Below are positions 1 through 8,241 of a DNA stretch of 33,475 bases, piece by piece. Under the pieces are notes generated by a model, which was not told the DNA's origin, searched no databases, and worked only from the letters and a program-made list of their open reading frames with translations. The position numbers and the translations under genes are program-made. The stretch is from Anaerolineae bacterium. GTDB lineage: Bacteria; Chloroflexota; Anaerolineae; Aggregatilineales; JAFGMM01. The stretch lies in contig JAFGMM010000361.1 of assembly GCA_016927535.1 (NCBI GenBank), forward strand, positions 1 to 33,475, given 5' to 3'. Within the stretch, counting starts at the first letter, position 1, and each line of letters begins with the position of its first letter.

Positions 1-62
1 AGGGGTTTGGGGAGAGGGGGAACAGGCGCACAAACGGTCAAAATTCTTAAGTTGATGTGCAT

Positions 63-83
63 GGGCGGGTTTCAAACCCGCCC
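63..83. repeat. Palindromic G/C-rich hairpin repeat
   Basis: A perfect 10-bp inverted repeat (GGGCGGGTTT / AAACCCGCCC) surrounds a single central base. It sits downstream of the minus-strand glycosyltransferase that ends at 147. No T-tract follows on either strand, so it looks more like a dispersed palindromic element than a classical terminator. Nothing coding is seen in bases 1-146. Confidence 0.6.
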
Positions 84-126
84 CTACGCAAGCCGGTGAC
101 CACGCGATTTTGCGGTGCTACCCTCG

Positions 127-187
127 TGTGCTCTGTGGTGGATTTCTTATCTCTTTTCTGTGCTCTCTGTGTCTCTGTGGTGAAAAT
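127..187. repeat. Dispersed CACAGAG-type repeat, two partial units
   Basis: Two same-orientation partial units, near 129-141 and 159-187, read on the minus strand as CCACCACAGAGCA and TTCACCACAGAGACACAGAG. The same family recurs near 8182, 9415, 19405, 30328 and 33371. The unit at 159-187 is translated as the C-terminus of the glycosyltransferase ending at 147. Confidence 0.8.
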
Positions 188-1412
188 ACACCGCCTCCAT
201 TTCTTGCGCCTGTCTTTCGAGCGAAAAGTTGGCGATGACGTGCGCGCGCCCGGCCCGGCCCATCTGCTCGCGTAGCGCGTCGTTGCACAGCAGCGCCGCC
301 AGCTTCGCGGCGAACGCCTCGGTTTTGAACGGATTGACGATGTACCCCGTCGCGCCGTCGCGCACGGCCTCCCGGCTGCCGCCGTAGCACGTCGCCAGCA
401 CCGGCGTCCCCGATGCCATCGCTTCCAGGTTCACGGTGGGGAAGGGATCGAGATAAATCGAGGGCGTTACTACGACGCGCGCCAGCCGGTACGCGGCGGC
501 CAGTTCATCCCCCGACAGCCAGCCCGCCGACCGGATGTGCTGCGCCTTGAGGTGTTCAAACGCCGGTTGGTTTACCATCTCGTCGATGGGGCGCGCCGAC
601 AGCGCCAGCAGCAGCGCTTCCGGCACGCGCTCGACCAACACGCTCAGCGCGCTGAGTATCTGCTCGACGCCTTTTGCGCGCGTCAGACGCCCGGCGAAGA
701 GGATGATCTTGCGGCCTTCCAGGTCCAGCCGCGCCCGCAGCGCATCGACTGCCGCTTGCGGTGGGTCGAACGCCGCCGGGTCGATGCCGTTGGGCACGAC
801 GGTGAACGGCGGCAGATCGTTCGCTTCGAGCGCCTGCCGGAGCGCGTCGCTCGGCGCGGTGCGCGCGTCGGCGCAGTGCGCGAGGATGCGGCGGATGGCG
901 GCATTGCGCAGCGGGTTGTATCGAAGGCGCATCTGCCGCAGATTGTAGCCCCTGGGCAGGCGGTAGGCCGCCGGCGAGTCCGCGCCGCCTTTTGCCGGAT
1001 CGACGAAGTGGGTGAGCTTCCCGTAGGCGAACGGCATCGCGTCGTGTGCGCTGAACACCGTGCGAATGCCCGTGCGGTGCGCGAGGGTCAGGCTGTAATA
1101 AGATAGATCGTGGTGGACATTGTGCGCGTTGAGCACGTCCGGCGCGATGCGGCGGTACAGACGGCGGAGCGGTCCCGCCGTCTGGGGGTTGTACAGCGAG
1201 AGAAAGGCATGGAGGCGGGCGGGATAATGGCTGTGGACGTGGTAGGTCGGGATGCCTTCGCGCGCTTCCTCGAACGCCCGGCCCGCCGTCGCCGCGATGA
1301 CGTGCACGTCGTGGCCGGCGCGCTTGAGAGCCTTCGCCAGGTTCCAGGCGACGACCTCCGCGCCGCCTTTGTGTTCCGGCGGGATGCGGTCGCTCAGGAT
1401 CAGGATGCGCAC
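147..1412 (-). CDS. GT4-family glycosyltransferase with repeat-derived C-terminus
   Basis: This is a 421-residue cytoplasmic glycosyltransferase of the GT-B fold, probably adding a sugar to a lipid-linked glycan. The N-terminus has the family start VRILILSDRIPPEHKGGAE, with the conserved GG loop. The C-terminal nucleotide-sugar domain carries FAGRLTRAKG, and the EX7E-like motif reads DPFPTVNLEAMASGTPV, with Asp in place of the first Glu. The GTG start at 1412 lies 2 bp after the stop of the upstream flippase, which argues for translational coupling. A longer frame extends upstream but is a shadow of the flippase. The last residues (HHRDTESTEKR) are encoded by the CACAGAG repeat, so the natural end was probably replaced or extended. 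Donor and acceptor sugars cannot be told from sequence. Confidence 0.9.
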   Translation of the reverse strand: MRILILSDRIPPEHKGGAEVVAWNLAKALKRAGHDVHVIAATAGRAFEEAREGIPTYHVHSHYPARLHAFLSLYNPQTAGPLRRLYRRIAPDVLNAHNVHHDLSYYSLTLAHRTGIRTVFSAHDAMPFAYGKLTHFVDPAKGGADSPAAYRLPRGYNLRQMRLRYNPLRNAAIRRILAHCADARTAPSDALRQALEANDLPPFTVVPNGIDPAAFDPPQAAVDALRARLDLEGRKIILFAGRLTRAKGVEQILSALSVLVERVPEALLLALSARPIDEMVNQPAFEHLKAQHIRSAGWLSGDELAAAYRLARVVVTPSIYLDPFPTVNLEAMASGTPVLATCYGGSREAVRDGATGYIVNPFKTEAFAAKLAALLCNDALREQMGRAGRAHVIANFSLERQAQEMEAVYFHHRDTESTEKR

Positions 1413-1414
1413 CG

Positions 1415-2743
1415 CTAGGCCTCGCCTTTGAGCTTGGCGCGGCGCCACAGCCCCACGCGCGGCAGTACGTAGAACACGTTGACCCCCACCATCGTCAGGA
1501 CGATGAGGTTGGACTCCAGCGCGGAACCGAGCGCGCCGAACTGCCAGACCAGCAGCGGCGCGGCGAGAATTTGCACCACCAGCCCGACCACGCCGGAGAG
1601 CGATACGAGTTGGGGTTTGCCGGCTGCCATCACCGTAGGGCGCATCCACCGCGCGATGTTGCCGATCACCACGCCGACCGCCAGCAGCCGTATGATGTTG
1701 GCGACCGGCGCGTAATCCGGCCCGTAGGTGATATCGACCAGGAAGTCGGCGGCGACGATCAGACCCAACGCCAGCGTCACGCTGATCGCGGCGCTGTACT
1801 GCATGAACTGTCTGATGAGGTACTTCACACGCGGGAGGTCGTCTTTTGCCCACGCCTCGTTAATCGCCGGGTAAATCACCGTGCCCATCGGCGCGACCGG
1901 TAGGCCCATCAGGTTGGCGGCGTTGCGCGCGATTTTGAAGAACCCCGCTTCGGCGGGCGGACGCAGCGCGCCCAGCAGCAGTACATCGATGTTCGTGCCG
2001 ACCGCCTTGAGCGACGCCATCAGGCTGGTGTGGAAAGCGAATGGGATGAACCGGCGGGTCGCCTCCCGGTAGCCATGCCCGCGTAGATTCGCCGGCCCCA
2101 ACCGGCGCATCATCAGCCCCACCGCCATGATGACCGCCACGCCGAAGTCGAACGCCGCCGCGACTACATAGCCCCACGCCAGCGCCGCCATGCCCTGCCC
2201 GGCCAGCAGCCCCAGGCAGAAGACCAACACCACGCCGCGCAAGATGACCTTCACGGTGTACAGGCGGTACATCTGGTAGATGATTAGCACCGCCGAGAAG
2301 GTGCTCTCCAGCATGTTGAACGGGACGGTGAACAAGTAGATCAAGGCCAACGGTTGGAGCAGCCCGGCGTATTCGCTCGCGGCGACCAGCAGCGGCGCGA
2401 CCAGCCGCACCACGACCAGCGTGATGACCATCAGCAGCGCGTCGATGCCCAGCGCGACATAGAAGTAAGTTACGGCGTCGCGCGGTCTCTCCAGCGCCAG
2501 CGCCTCGCCCATGAACTTGATAAGGCCCTCCATCGTGCGCACGTCCATGAACTGCACCACCGTCTCGACGGCGGTGATCGCAATGGCGACGAGGCCGTAG
2601 TTGTCGTCGCCGAGCGTGCGCCCGATGATGATCGACGCCAATAGGCTAAGCGCGGTGCTCGCCATGTCGCCGGTGAACATCACCGACGAATCGCGCAAAA
2701 AGCGGCTCATCGTGAGGCGTCTTAGCAAGCGTCGAATTGCCAT
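1415..2743 (-). CDS. Polysaccharide flippase (Wzx-like, MOP/MATE superfamily)
   Basis: A polytopic inner-membrane protein of about 442 residues with roughly 12-14 hydrophobic segments. It matches the polysaccharide biosynthesis family that flips undecaprenyl-linked repeat units. Recognisable features are the early SSVMFTGDMASTALSLLASIIIG-type helix, GRTLGDDNYGL (the GxxxYG loop after TM1), and the later GPDYAPVANIIRLLAVG segment typical of the second half. Position among glycosyltransferases supports this role. The start is uncertain. ATG 2743 gives a basic leader, while ATG 2710 (MSRFLRDSS) is equally plausible. A frame open further upstream begins at TTG 2773 inside the repeat and is unlikely. 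No strong Shine-Dalgarno site is seen at either ATG. Confidence 0.85.
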   Translation of the reverse strand: MAIRRLLRRLTMSRFLRDSSVMFTGDMASTALSLLASIIIGRTLGDDNYGLVAIAITAVETVVQFMDVRTMEGLIKFMGEALALERPRDAVTYFYVALGIDALLMVITLVVVRLVAPLLVAASEYAGLLQPLALIYLFTVPFNMLESTFSAVLIIYQMYRLYTVKVILRGVVLVFCLGLLAGQGMAALAWGYVVAAAFDFGVAVIMAVGLMMRRLGPANLRGHGYREATRRFIPFAFHTSLMASLKAVGTNIDVLLLGALRPPAEAGFFKIARNAANLMGLPVAPMGTVIYPAINEAWAKDDLPRVKYLIRQFMQYSAAISVTLALGLIVAADFLVDITYGPDYAPVANIIRLLAVGVVIGNIARWMRPTVMAAGKPQLVSLSGVVGLVVQILAAPLLVWQFGALGSALESNLIVLTMVGVNVFYVLPRVGLWRRAKLKGEA

Positions 2744-2756
2744 AGTGCAAATTTTA

Positions 2757-2978
2757 ACCGCGAATAACGCCAATCACGCGAATGGTTCGCGCGATTGATG
2801 CTGTTGGCGAATTCCCCCCTATCCCCACCCTTTCCCCCACAAGGGGGGAAAGGGTGCCAGAATCGCGTTGAAGTGCGCGTTTTCCCCCTCTCCCCAACGT
2901 GGGAGAGGGGGCCAGGGGGTGAGGGGGAGCGAGTTCGCCAACAGCATCGCCATTTGTGTTACCCATGTTATTCGCGGT
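2757..2978. repeat. Nested composite palindromic element
   Basis: An element of about 222 bp built of concentric inverted repeats. The outer 12-bp arms are ACCGCGAATAAC (2757-2768) and its exact complement (2967-2978). The middle 15-bp arms are GATGCTGTTGGCGAA (2797-2811) and its exact complement (2934-2948). Inside are two C-rich hairpins, 2827-2855 (ACCCTTTCCCCC / GGGGGAAAGGGT) and 2884-2911 (CCCCCTCTCCC / GGGAGAGGGGG). A further 11-bp stem with one mismatch spans 2772-2796. It fills the gap between two glycan genes and supplies the last four codons' worth of sequence plus TAA to the one ending at 2968. No transposase is present. Confidence 0.85.
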
Positions 2979-4068
2979 CAACCCCTCCTAACCGATAAAC
3001 GTCCATTACCTGCGCCGCCGCCCGGTCCCAGCCGTTCGCCTGCGCGTGCCGGCGCGCTCCCTCGCCCAGCCGCGCGCGCAGTGCGTCGTCGTCCAGCAGA
3101 CGCAAGAGCGCTTCCGCCGTCGCACCGGGATCATCTTGCGGCGCCAGCAGCCCGGTCTCCTCGTGGCGGATTGCCTCCTCTGCGCCCGACCCATACGCGC
3201 CCACCGACGGAATGCCGGCCGCGCCGGCCTCCAGGTAAATCAGCCCGAACCCCTCGAACTTGCCGCCCACGTTCACCGGCGTCTGCGCCAGCAAATCCGC
3301 GTGATGATACCACGCGCGCAGGGTCGAGTCATCCACCCGGCCCAGCACGCGCACGCCCGGCAGCGCGCCCAGTTGGGCGGCGAGCGCCGGGTCGCTGGAG
3401 GCGTCGCCGATGATGACATACTGCGCGTTGGGGTGCGTTTGGCGCACGGTCTGCATCGCCTGCGCGACGACGTGAAACCCTTTGCGCGCTTTCACCTGCC
3501 CCACTCCTACGATCACCGGGCCGGTCTTGGGTTCGGGAGGCGGCGCATCCGGCGCATTTGCAAAGTGTTCCCAGTGCACGCCGGGCGGGATGACGACCGT
3601 CGGCGCGCCGGGCAGCGCTTCTCTGACCTGCGCTTCGGTGTAGCGGCTGATGCAGATCACCACGCCGGCGCGCCGGACCGCCCACGCGAACACCCGGCCC
3701 ATCACGCGCCGCTTCAGGGCGCGCGGCAGGTAAGTCCCATACGCGCCGGCGACCCACGGTCTCCCGGCAAGCGCTGCGATGGGGATGAACGGCTCGGCGG
3801 CGCAGTGCACCAGCGCGCAGCCGCGCACCAATCGCCGCACCGCCGGCAGGCGGGCCAGCGCGCGCGGCGTCACCCAGCGCCGCCCATCGTTCAGTGAGGG
3901 CAAGATGGGATGGTAGCCGGCGTGCGGGATATCGAGCTGCGCCGGGCCGGCTGCGCCGATGATGACCGGCTCCACGCCCTGCGCGCCCAGCGCAGCGATC
4001 AAATCGCGCGTGTAGCGGCCCCACCCGCTGCTCATGCTCAGCGGCGGCGTGATAAACCCTATTCGCAT
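2968..4068 (-). CDS. GT4-family glycosyltransferase
   Basis: A 366-residue GT-B glycosyltransferase. The N-terminus MRIGFITPPLSMSSGWGRYT shows the acceptor-side Rossmann start and the conserved glycine-rich loop. The C-terminal half has VIVGVGQVKARKG and a complete EX7E motif (EGFGLIYLE) followed by AGIPSVGAYGSGAEEAI, the nucleotide-sugar site. ATG 4068 overlaps the stop of the preceding gene by 10 bp, and upstream in-frame codons only shadow that gene. The final residues (VDRE and TAA) come from the outer arm of the composite repeat at 2967-2978. Specificity is unknown. It probably transfers a hexose or deoxyhexose from a nucleotide sugar in the same glycan pathway. Confidence 0.9.
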   Translation of the reverse strand: MRIGFITPPLSMSSGWGRYTRDLIAALGAQGVEPVIIGAAGPAQLDIPHAGYHPILPSLNDGRRWVTPRALARLPAVRRLVRGCALVHCAAEPFIPIAALAGRPWVAGAYGTYLPRALKRRVMGRVFAWAVRRAGVVICISRYTEAQVREALPGAPTVVIPPGVHWEHFANAPDAPPPEPKTGPVIVGVGQVKARKGFHVVAQAMQTVRQTHPNAQYVIIGDASSDPALAAQLGALPGVRVLGRVDDSTLRAWYHHADLLAQTPVNVGGKFEGFGLIYLEAGAAGIPSVGAYGSGAEEAIRHEETGLLAPQDDPGATAEALLRLLDDDALRARLGEGARRHAQANGWDRAAAQVMDVYRLGGVDRE

Positions 4069-5291
4069 GGCGGCGCTCCTTCGTGTCCCGGCGGGAGATT
4101 CTGCCGGATAAACGCTAAGATATCTCCGGCGCGCTTCTCCCACGTGTGCTCTTTCTCTGCCAGCGCGCGCGCATTCGCCGCCAGCCGCGCGCCCAGCGCC
4201 GGGTCACCGGACAGGCGGCGCAGCGCCTTCGCCAGCGCGTCCGGGTCGCCGGGCGGCGTCAGCAGCGCGCTAACCTCGTGCGCCACCACCTCGCGCACGG
4301 CGGGCAGGTCGCTGGCGACGATGGGCCGCCCGCTCGCCATGTACTCGAACAGCTTGATCGGCGACGCATAATACGCGAAGTGCTCGGTCCACGGGAACGG
4401 CATCACGCACACGTCGAAGGCAGCCAGGCAGCGCGGCACCTCTGCCGGCGGCACCTGCCCGGTGTCGTGCAGCCGTGCACTGTCCAGCCCGCCGCGCGCG
4501 CGCAGCGCCTCCACCGTCTCGGCAGGGCCGCCGACCAGGCACACGTGAACGTGACCGGTCCGCGCCGCCGCTTCGACCAGCGTGTCGAGTCCCTTCGCCA
4601 TGCCCATCGTGTGGAAGCGCCCCACGTACCCGGCGATAAACGCATCGCCCGGCAGGCCCAGCGTGCGCCGTGCTTCGCGCTTGTCCGGCAGCGCGGCGAA
4701 GCGCGCCAAGTCTACCGCATCGTGCGCCACGTGGAGGCGCGCCGCCGGCACATTCTGCGCCGCGTACAGTTCGCGCAGCCGCGCCGTGAGGGTCACCACG
4801 CCGCCCACGCCGCGCAGCGCGAAGCGGTGCAGGCGCGCGCCGCCCGCCGTGCCGGGGAAGCGGTGCGCCTCGTAGAAAGTGCGTGCGCCCAGCCCGCCCA
4901 ACCGCAGCGCCAGCAGCGTGATCGGGTCGCGGGTGTACAGCGCGTCGAACGGCGCGCGCCGCAGCCGCCAACCCAGCGCCAGCGCATACGTCACGGCCTG
5001 GACGAGGAAGGCGGCGCGGTCGCTGCCCCAGCGGTTGCGCAGGCGCGTCGCCATCGCAAACAGGTCCACGCACGGGATAGCGCGCCGCGTGAAGGTCCGC
5101 GCGACGCGATAATAGTCGAACGGGTCGCGGCCGGCCAGTTCGGGCGTGTTGGCGCGCCGCGCGTGCCACAGTTCGATTTCGGCGCCGGCGCCGGCCAGCG
5201 CCGCGCACATCTGCATGATCTGGCCGCCGTGCGCTTTCTCGGTGGGCAGGCGCGCATTGGCAAGGTAGAGCAGCTTCAGCTTTGGCTTCAT
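4059..5291 (-). CDS. GT4-family glycosyltransferase
   Basis: A GT-B glycosyltransferase of 410 residues. It opens with KLKLLYLANARLPTEKAHG, the family start with a His/Gly motif in the acceptor domain. The C-terminal site has GYVGRFHTMGMAKGLDTL and a typical YASPIKLFEYMASGRPIV motif, where the Glu of FEYM corresponds to the second Glu of EX7E. Two starts are possible. ATG 5291 makes an ATGA overlap with the upstream stop and has a GGAG site about 11 bp away. ATG 5300 adds MPA, but its GGAG is only 2 bp away. Both overlap the upstream gene, and the 3' end overlaps the next gene by 10 bp. Confidence 0.9.
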   Translation of the reverse strand: MKPKLKLLYLANARLPTEKAHGGQIMQMCAALAGAGAEIELWHARRANTPELAGRDPFDYYRVARTFTRRAIPCVDLFAMATRLRNRWGSDRAAFLVQAVTYALALGWRLRRAPFDALYTRDPITLLALRLGGLGARTFYEAHRFPGTAGGARLHRFALRGVGGVVTLTARLRELYAAQNVPAARLHVAHDAVDLARFAALPDKREARRTLGLPGDAFIAGYVGRFHTMGMAKGLDTLVEAAARTGHVHVCLVGGPAETVEALRARGGLDSARLHDTGQVPPAEVPRCLAAFDVCVMPFPWTEHFAYYASPIKLFEYMASGRPIVASDLPAVREVVAHEVSALLTPPGDPDALAKALRRLSGDPALGARLAANARALAEKEHTWEKRAGDILAFIRQNLPPGHEGAPPCE

Positions 5292-6361
5292 CGCCGGCAT
5301 TGCTCCAGCACCTCCATCACGGCAGCGCCGATGTGTCCGGGCGTGAAGGCTTCCCGGATGCGCCGGTAACCGCCCGCCGCCAAACGCTCCCGCGCCGCCG
5401 GGTCATCGGCCAGCGCTGCGATGGCCTGGGCAAGCGCGTGCGGGTCGGCGGGCGGCACCAGGTGCAGGTGTTCGCCGGGCGCGAAGGCATCGCGCACCGC
5501 CGCCGAGTCGGCGGTAATCAAGGGCTTCTGCATGGCGAGGTACTGGTAGACCTTGTTCGGCACCACGCGCTGCGTCTTCGCGCCCGCGCCGAAGACCCCC
5601 AGCGCGATATCGGCCGGCGCGAGGCGCGCGGGCAGGTCGGGCGGCGGCGCCGGGTCGGTGAAGCGGACGTTCGACAGATCGAGTTCTTCGGCGAGCGCGC
5701 GCACCGGCTTGTAAGTCTGGCCGCGCCCGATCAACTCAAACGCGATATCGGGCCGGGCGCGCAGGTCGGCGGCGGCGCGCAGGATGTGCTCGACGCCGTG
5801 AAAGGGGATATACGAGCCGAAGAACTGCGCCAGGATTTGCCCGTCGGGAGCGCGCCCCGGCATGGGGTGAAACCAGGCATCGTAAGCGCCGACCGGCACG
5901 ACGTGCAGGCGTTCTTGCGGGACGTGCAGCAGCCGCCCCAGGTAATCGCGGTGGACCGCCGTATCGACCAGCACGGCGTCCGGCAAACGCGCCGCGAGCC
6001 GGTCCAGCAGGTAATACAGCCGGGCGCGCGCCGAGCCGGGCCGCGCTTTCTGCCGGTCGATGACATTGGCGTCGTAGAACGATATCAGGCAGTCGAAGAT
6101 CAGCGGGATGCGCCGCAGCCGCGCCACCATCCACGCCAGCGGTACGAGGGCCTGGTTGAACTCCGGGACGACGAGCACGTCGTGAGGCGGGCAGCGGCGG
6201 TACGCGCGCAGCAGCGGCGCGATCTTGCGCCGGGTGGGGAGGCGCTGATCCACGTTGGCGAGGCTGATCGTGACGCCGTGCGCCGCAAGCCCGGCGCGGA
6301 TGATCTGGTTGCGCGGGTAGTCGGGATCGAAAGCGCCGAAGTAGCAGACGTTCACCATCAT
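5288..6361 (-). CDS. GT4-like glycosyltransferase
   Basis: A 357-residue GT-B protein starting MMVNVCYFGAFDPDYPRN, a start common in GT4 enzymes of surface glycan clusters. The acceptor domain includes HDVLVVPEFNQALVPLA. The nucleotide-sugar domain includes FFGSYIPFHGVEHIL, FELIGRGQTYKPV and VPNKVYQYLAMQKPLITAD. The KVYQYLA segment takes the place of the canonical EX7E region. The ATG at 6361 overlaps the upstream methyltransferase stop (ATGA), and the 3' end overlaps the next gene by 4 bp. The middle of the operon is therefore coupled translationally. Donor is unknown. Confidence 0.88.
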   Translation of the reverse strand: MMVNVCYFGAFDPDYPRNQIIRAGLAAHGVTISLANVDQRLPTRRKIAPLLRAYRRCPPHDVLVVPEFNQALVPLAWMVARLRRIPLIFDCLISFYDANVIDRQKARPGSARARLYYLLDRLAARLPDAVLVDTAVHRDYLGRLLHVPQERLHVVPVGAYDAWFHPMPGRAPDGQILAQFFGSYIPFHGVEHILRAAADLRARPDIAFELIGRGQTYKPVRALAEELDLSNVRFTDPAPPPDLPARLAPADIALGVFGAGAKTQRVVPNKVYQYLAMQKPLITADSAAVRDAFAPGEHLHLVPPADPHALAQAIAALADDPAARERLAAGGYRRIREAFTPGHIGAAVMEVLEQCRR

Positions 6362-7089
6362 AACGGCGTTTGTCCCGGCTTGTGCGCGACCATGACGATT
6401 TGATAGGTGAAGAAGTCGCGCAGCGGGAACAGGATATCGAAAGCGCGCAGCGAAACGAGCGCGTTGGTCAGCCGCCGCGTGACCCCGCCCACCACCCGGC
6501 CCGCGATGCGGTCGCCCAGGCTGTCGTAAAGGCGGTACTTGCGGCGCACGGCGATGACCTCAAGCCCGGCTTCTGCCAGCATCCGGCGCGCGGTGCGCGG
6601 CGTGAAAAAGCGCAGATGGCCGATATCCAAGACGCCCCGGCGCGCGTAATCCCACCGCCCCCAGAGCAGCCGCCACAGTACGACCCAGTAGCGCACATTG
6701 GGCACCGATATCACGAGAACCGCGCCGGGCGCCATCAGCGGGCCGAGCGTGGCGCGCAGTACCCGCCACGGGTCGCGCAGGTGTTCCAGCACGTCCATGC
6801 ACAACACGGCGTCGAAGTGCCCCGGCGGGTAGGGCAGGTCGAGCGCTTCGATGTCGCCGGCGTGCACGGCATCGAGGCGGGCGGCGGCCTGCGCGGCGAC
6901 GTCGCCTTCGACCTCGACGCCGACCACCATCTCCAGGCCCAGCTTTTCTTTAAGCATCGCTTCGGTCGCGCCGGATGCGCAGCCAATCGAGAGCAGCCGG
7001 CGCGCGCCCGGCGGAATGTACCGCAGCGGCTCGTTTCGCATGTCTTGAAAATAATTGTCGGCGCGGTCGGTGTTATACGTGTTATGCAC
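6358..7089 (-). CDS. Class I SAM-dependent methyltransferase
   Basis: A 243-residue methyltransferase of the Methyltransf_11/23 type. Motif I is LLSIGCASGATEAML (about residues 32-46, SAM-binding glycine loop). An acidic VGVEVEGD follows as the ribose-binding strand end, then DLPYPPGHFDAVLCMDVLEHLRDP, the motif with DVLEH typical of small-molecule and glycan methyltransferases. The start is a GTG at 7089 overlapping the previous gene by 8 bp. A GAGGAGG lies about 12 bp upstream. ATG 7041 (MRNEPLRY) is a shorter alternative. Context inside a glycosyltransferase operon suggests it methylates a sugar or a carrier-linked glycan terminus, but this is inferred. Confidence 0.88.
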   Translation of the reverse strand: MHNTYNTDRADNYFQDMRNEPLRYIPPGARRLLSIGCASGATEAMLKEKLGLEMVVGVEVEGDVAAQAAARLDAVHAGDIEALDLPYPPGHFDAVLCMDVLEHLRDPWRVLRATLGPLMAPGAVLVISVPNVRYWVVLWRLLWGRWDYARRGVLDIGHLRFFTPRTARRMLAEAGLEVIAVRRKYRLYDSLGDRIAGRVVGGVTRRLTNALVSLRAFDILFPLRDFFTYQIVMVAHKPGQTPL

Positions 7090-8161
7090 GGCGCTTGCTG
7101 ACCTCCTCGAAGACGCTCACCAGCCGGTCCGCCAGCGCCTCCAGGCTGTGCGCCCGGTACGCCGCACCGTACAGGTCCGCGCCGATTTGCGCGCGGCGCT
7201 CCGGCGCGGCGCGCAGCAGCGCCGCCAGCCGTTCGGCCAGGCCCGCCGCGTCCTCCGGCCCGTCGATGAGCAGTTCGCCGGCGTGCGGGCCGAACAGGTC
7301 GCCGAAGGCGCGCGCGGCGGCGACGACCGGCTTGGCGCACAGCATGGCCTCCAGCACGGCCTTGTCGAACGACCCCGGCGGCGAGAGGTTCAGCGCGACC
7401 GTGGTCTGCCGGTAGATCGCCGGGACGTACTCCTGCGGCACGCTGCCGGTGAACTCGAAGCGGTCCGCCAGGCCGCGCCGCGCGACCTCCGCCTCCAGCC
7501 GCGCGCGGTGGCCGGGATGGTGGGCGGGTTCGTCGCCCACCGCCACAAAGCGGATATCCGCCATGCCGTATTGGTCGCGCAGCCGCGCCGCCGCTTCGAT
7601 CAGGGTGAGGTGATGCTTGATCGGCGACAGCCGCGCGACCATGACCACCTCCGGCGTGTCCGGCTCTGTGGGCGAGTCGGCGGGGCAAAACAGCCGGGCG
7701 TCGATGCCATGCCCGATTGCCGTGACCTTCGGGTCGGGCAGCGGGAAGCTGTCGGGCGCGGCGGTCACCACGCGCGCGCTCAGCGCCAGCGCGAGCCGCA
7801 GCTCCCAACCGACCTGGCGATGGGTGTACCACAGGATTTGGGGCTTGCGGCGCCGGAGCGCATACGGCGCGGCGACCCACACGTAGCGCGGCGTCATGTG
7901 CGAGAAGATCACGTCCACATCGCGGATGACGCGCGTGATCGCCTTATGAAATGCCCGGAGTTCTTGTAGGTGATTGGCGCCGCGCTCTTTGCCCATCGAC
8001 TGCACGGTGACGTTGCCGGGCAGTTCGGTCGCCGGGTTCCACTCCAGCGCGATCACGTCCAGCCGGTCGACGCGCGCCGCCAGCGCCCGCACCCACTTCA
8101 CGATGAAGCCGCGCAGCCAGTGGCTCTCGTCGATTTGTTGTACGATCATCAGCGGGTGCAT
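7082..8161 (-). CDS. GT4-family glycosyltransferase
   Basis: A GT-B enzyme of 359 residues. The acceptor domain begins MHPLMIVQQIDESHWLRGF and includes VIFSHMTPRYVWVAAP. The donor domain has EVVMVARLSPIKHHLTLIEA (the usual first strand and loop), RFVAVGDEP, and a site reading GSFDKAVLEAMLCAKPVVAA in which the conserved Glu is in LEAM. Start ATG 8161 is favoured, and ATG 8149 (MIVQQ) would also work. A 40-bp gap separates it from the preceding gene's stop, and that gap is filled by repeat DNA. The 3' end overlaps the methyltransferase. Specificity is not determinable. Confidence 0.88.
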   Translation of the reverse strand: MHPLMIVQQIDESHWLRGFIVKWVRALAARVDRLDVIALEWNPATELPGNVTVQSMGKERGANHLQELRAFHKAITRVIRDVDVIFSHMTPRYVWVAAPYALRRRKPQILWYTHRQVGWELRLALALSARVVTAAPDSFPLPDPKVTAIGHGIDARLFCPADSPTEPDTPEVVMVARLSPIKHHLTLIEAAARLRDQYGMADIRFVAVGDEPAHHPGHRARLEAEVARRGLADRFEFTGSVPQEYVPAIYRQTTVALNLSPPGSFDKAVLEAMLCAKPVVAAARAFGDLFGPHAGELLIDGPEDAAGLAERLAALLRAAPERRAQIGADLYGAAYRAHSLEALADRLVSVFEEVSKRRA

Positions 8162-8181
8162 GGCGTCGATCCTTCAGAAAT

Positions 8182-8241
8182 TACCACGGAGAGCACGGAG
8201 TTCACGGAGAATCATCTTGAGACCTCGATGTCTCTGTGGCA
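8182..8241. repeat. CACAGAG-type repeat, inverted pair
   Basis: The left arm TACCACGGAGAGCACGGAG (8182-8200, continuing to about 8212) faces a shorter right arm, GATGTCTCTGTGGCA (8228-8241), giving an imperfect hairpin. The right arm and part of the left are translated, on the minus strand, as the C-terminal tail and TGA of the glycosyltransferase ending at 8202. Confidence 0.75.

Noticed and set aside
63-83. Rho-independent terminator for the glycan operon
   Set aside because: The stem is perfect, but no T-tract follows it on the minus strand.
57-275. Small plus-strand open frame at the left edge
   Set aside because: It reads through the GGGCGGG palindrome, the CACAGAG repeat (giving CALCVSVVK) and the antisense of a glycosyltransferase; a typical false frame from repeats.
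1413-1853. N-terminal extension of the first glycosyltransferase
   Set aside because: The extra 147 codons are Arg-rich and overlap the flippase in another frame; the GTG at 1412 gives the family N-terminus.
4146-5369. Long plus-strand open frame opposite a glycosyltransferase
   Set aside because: Arg/His/Gln-rich composition typical of antisense frames in G+C-rich DNA; the minus strand shows clear GT4 motifs.
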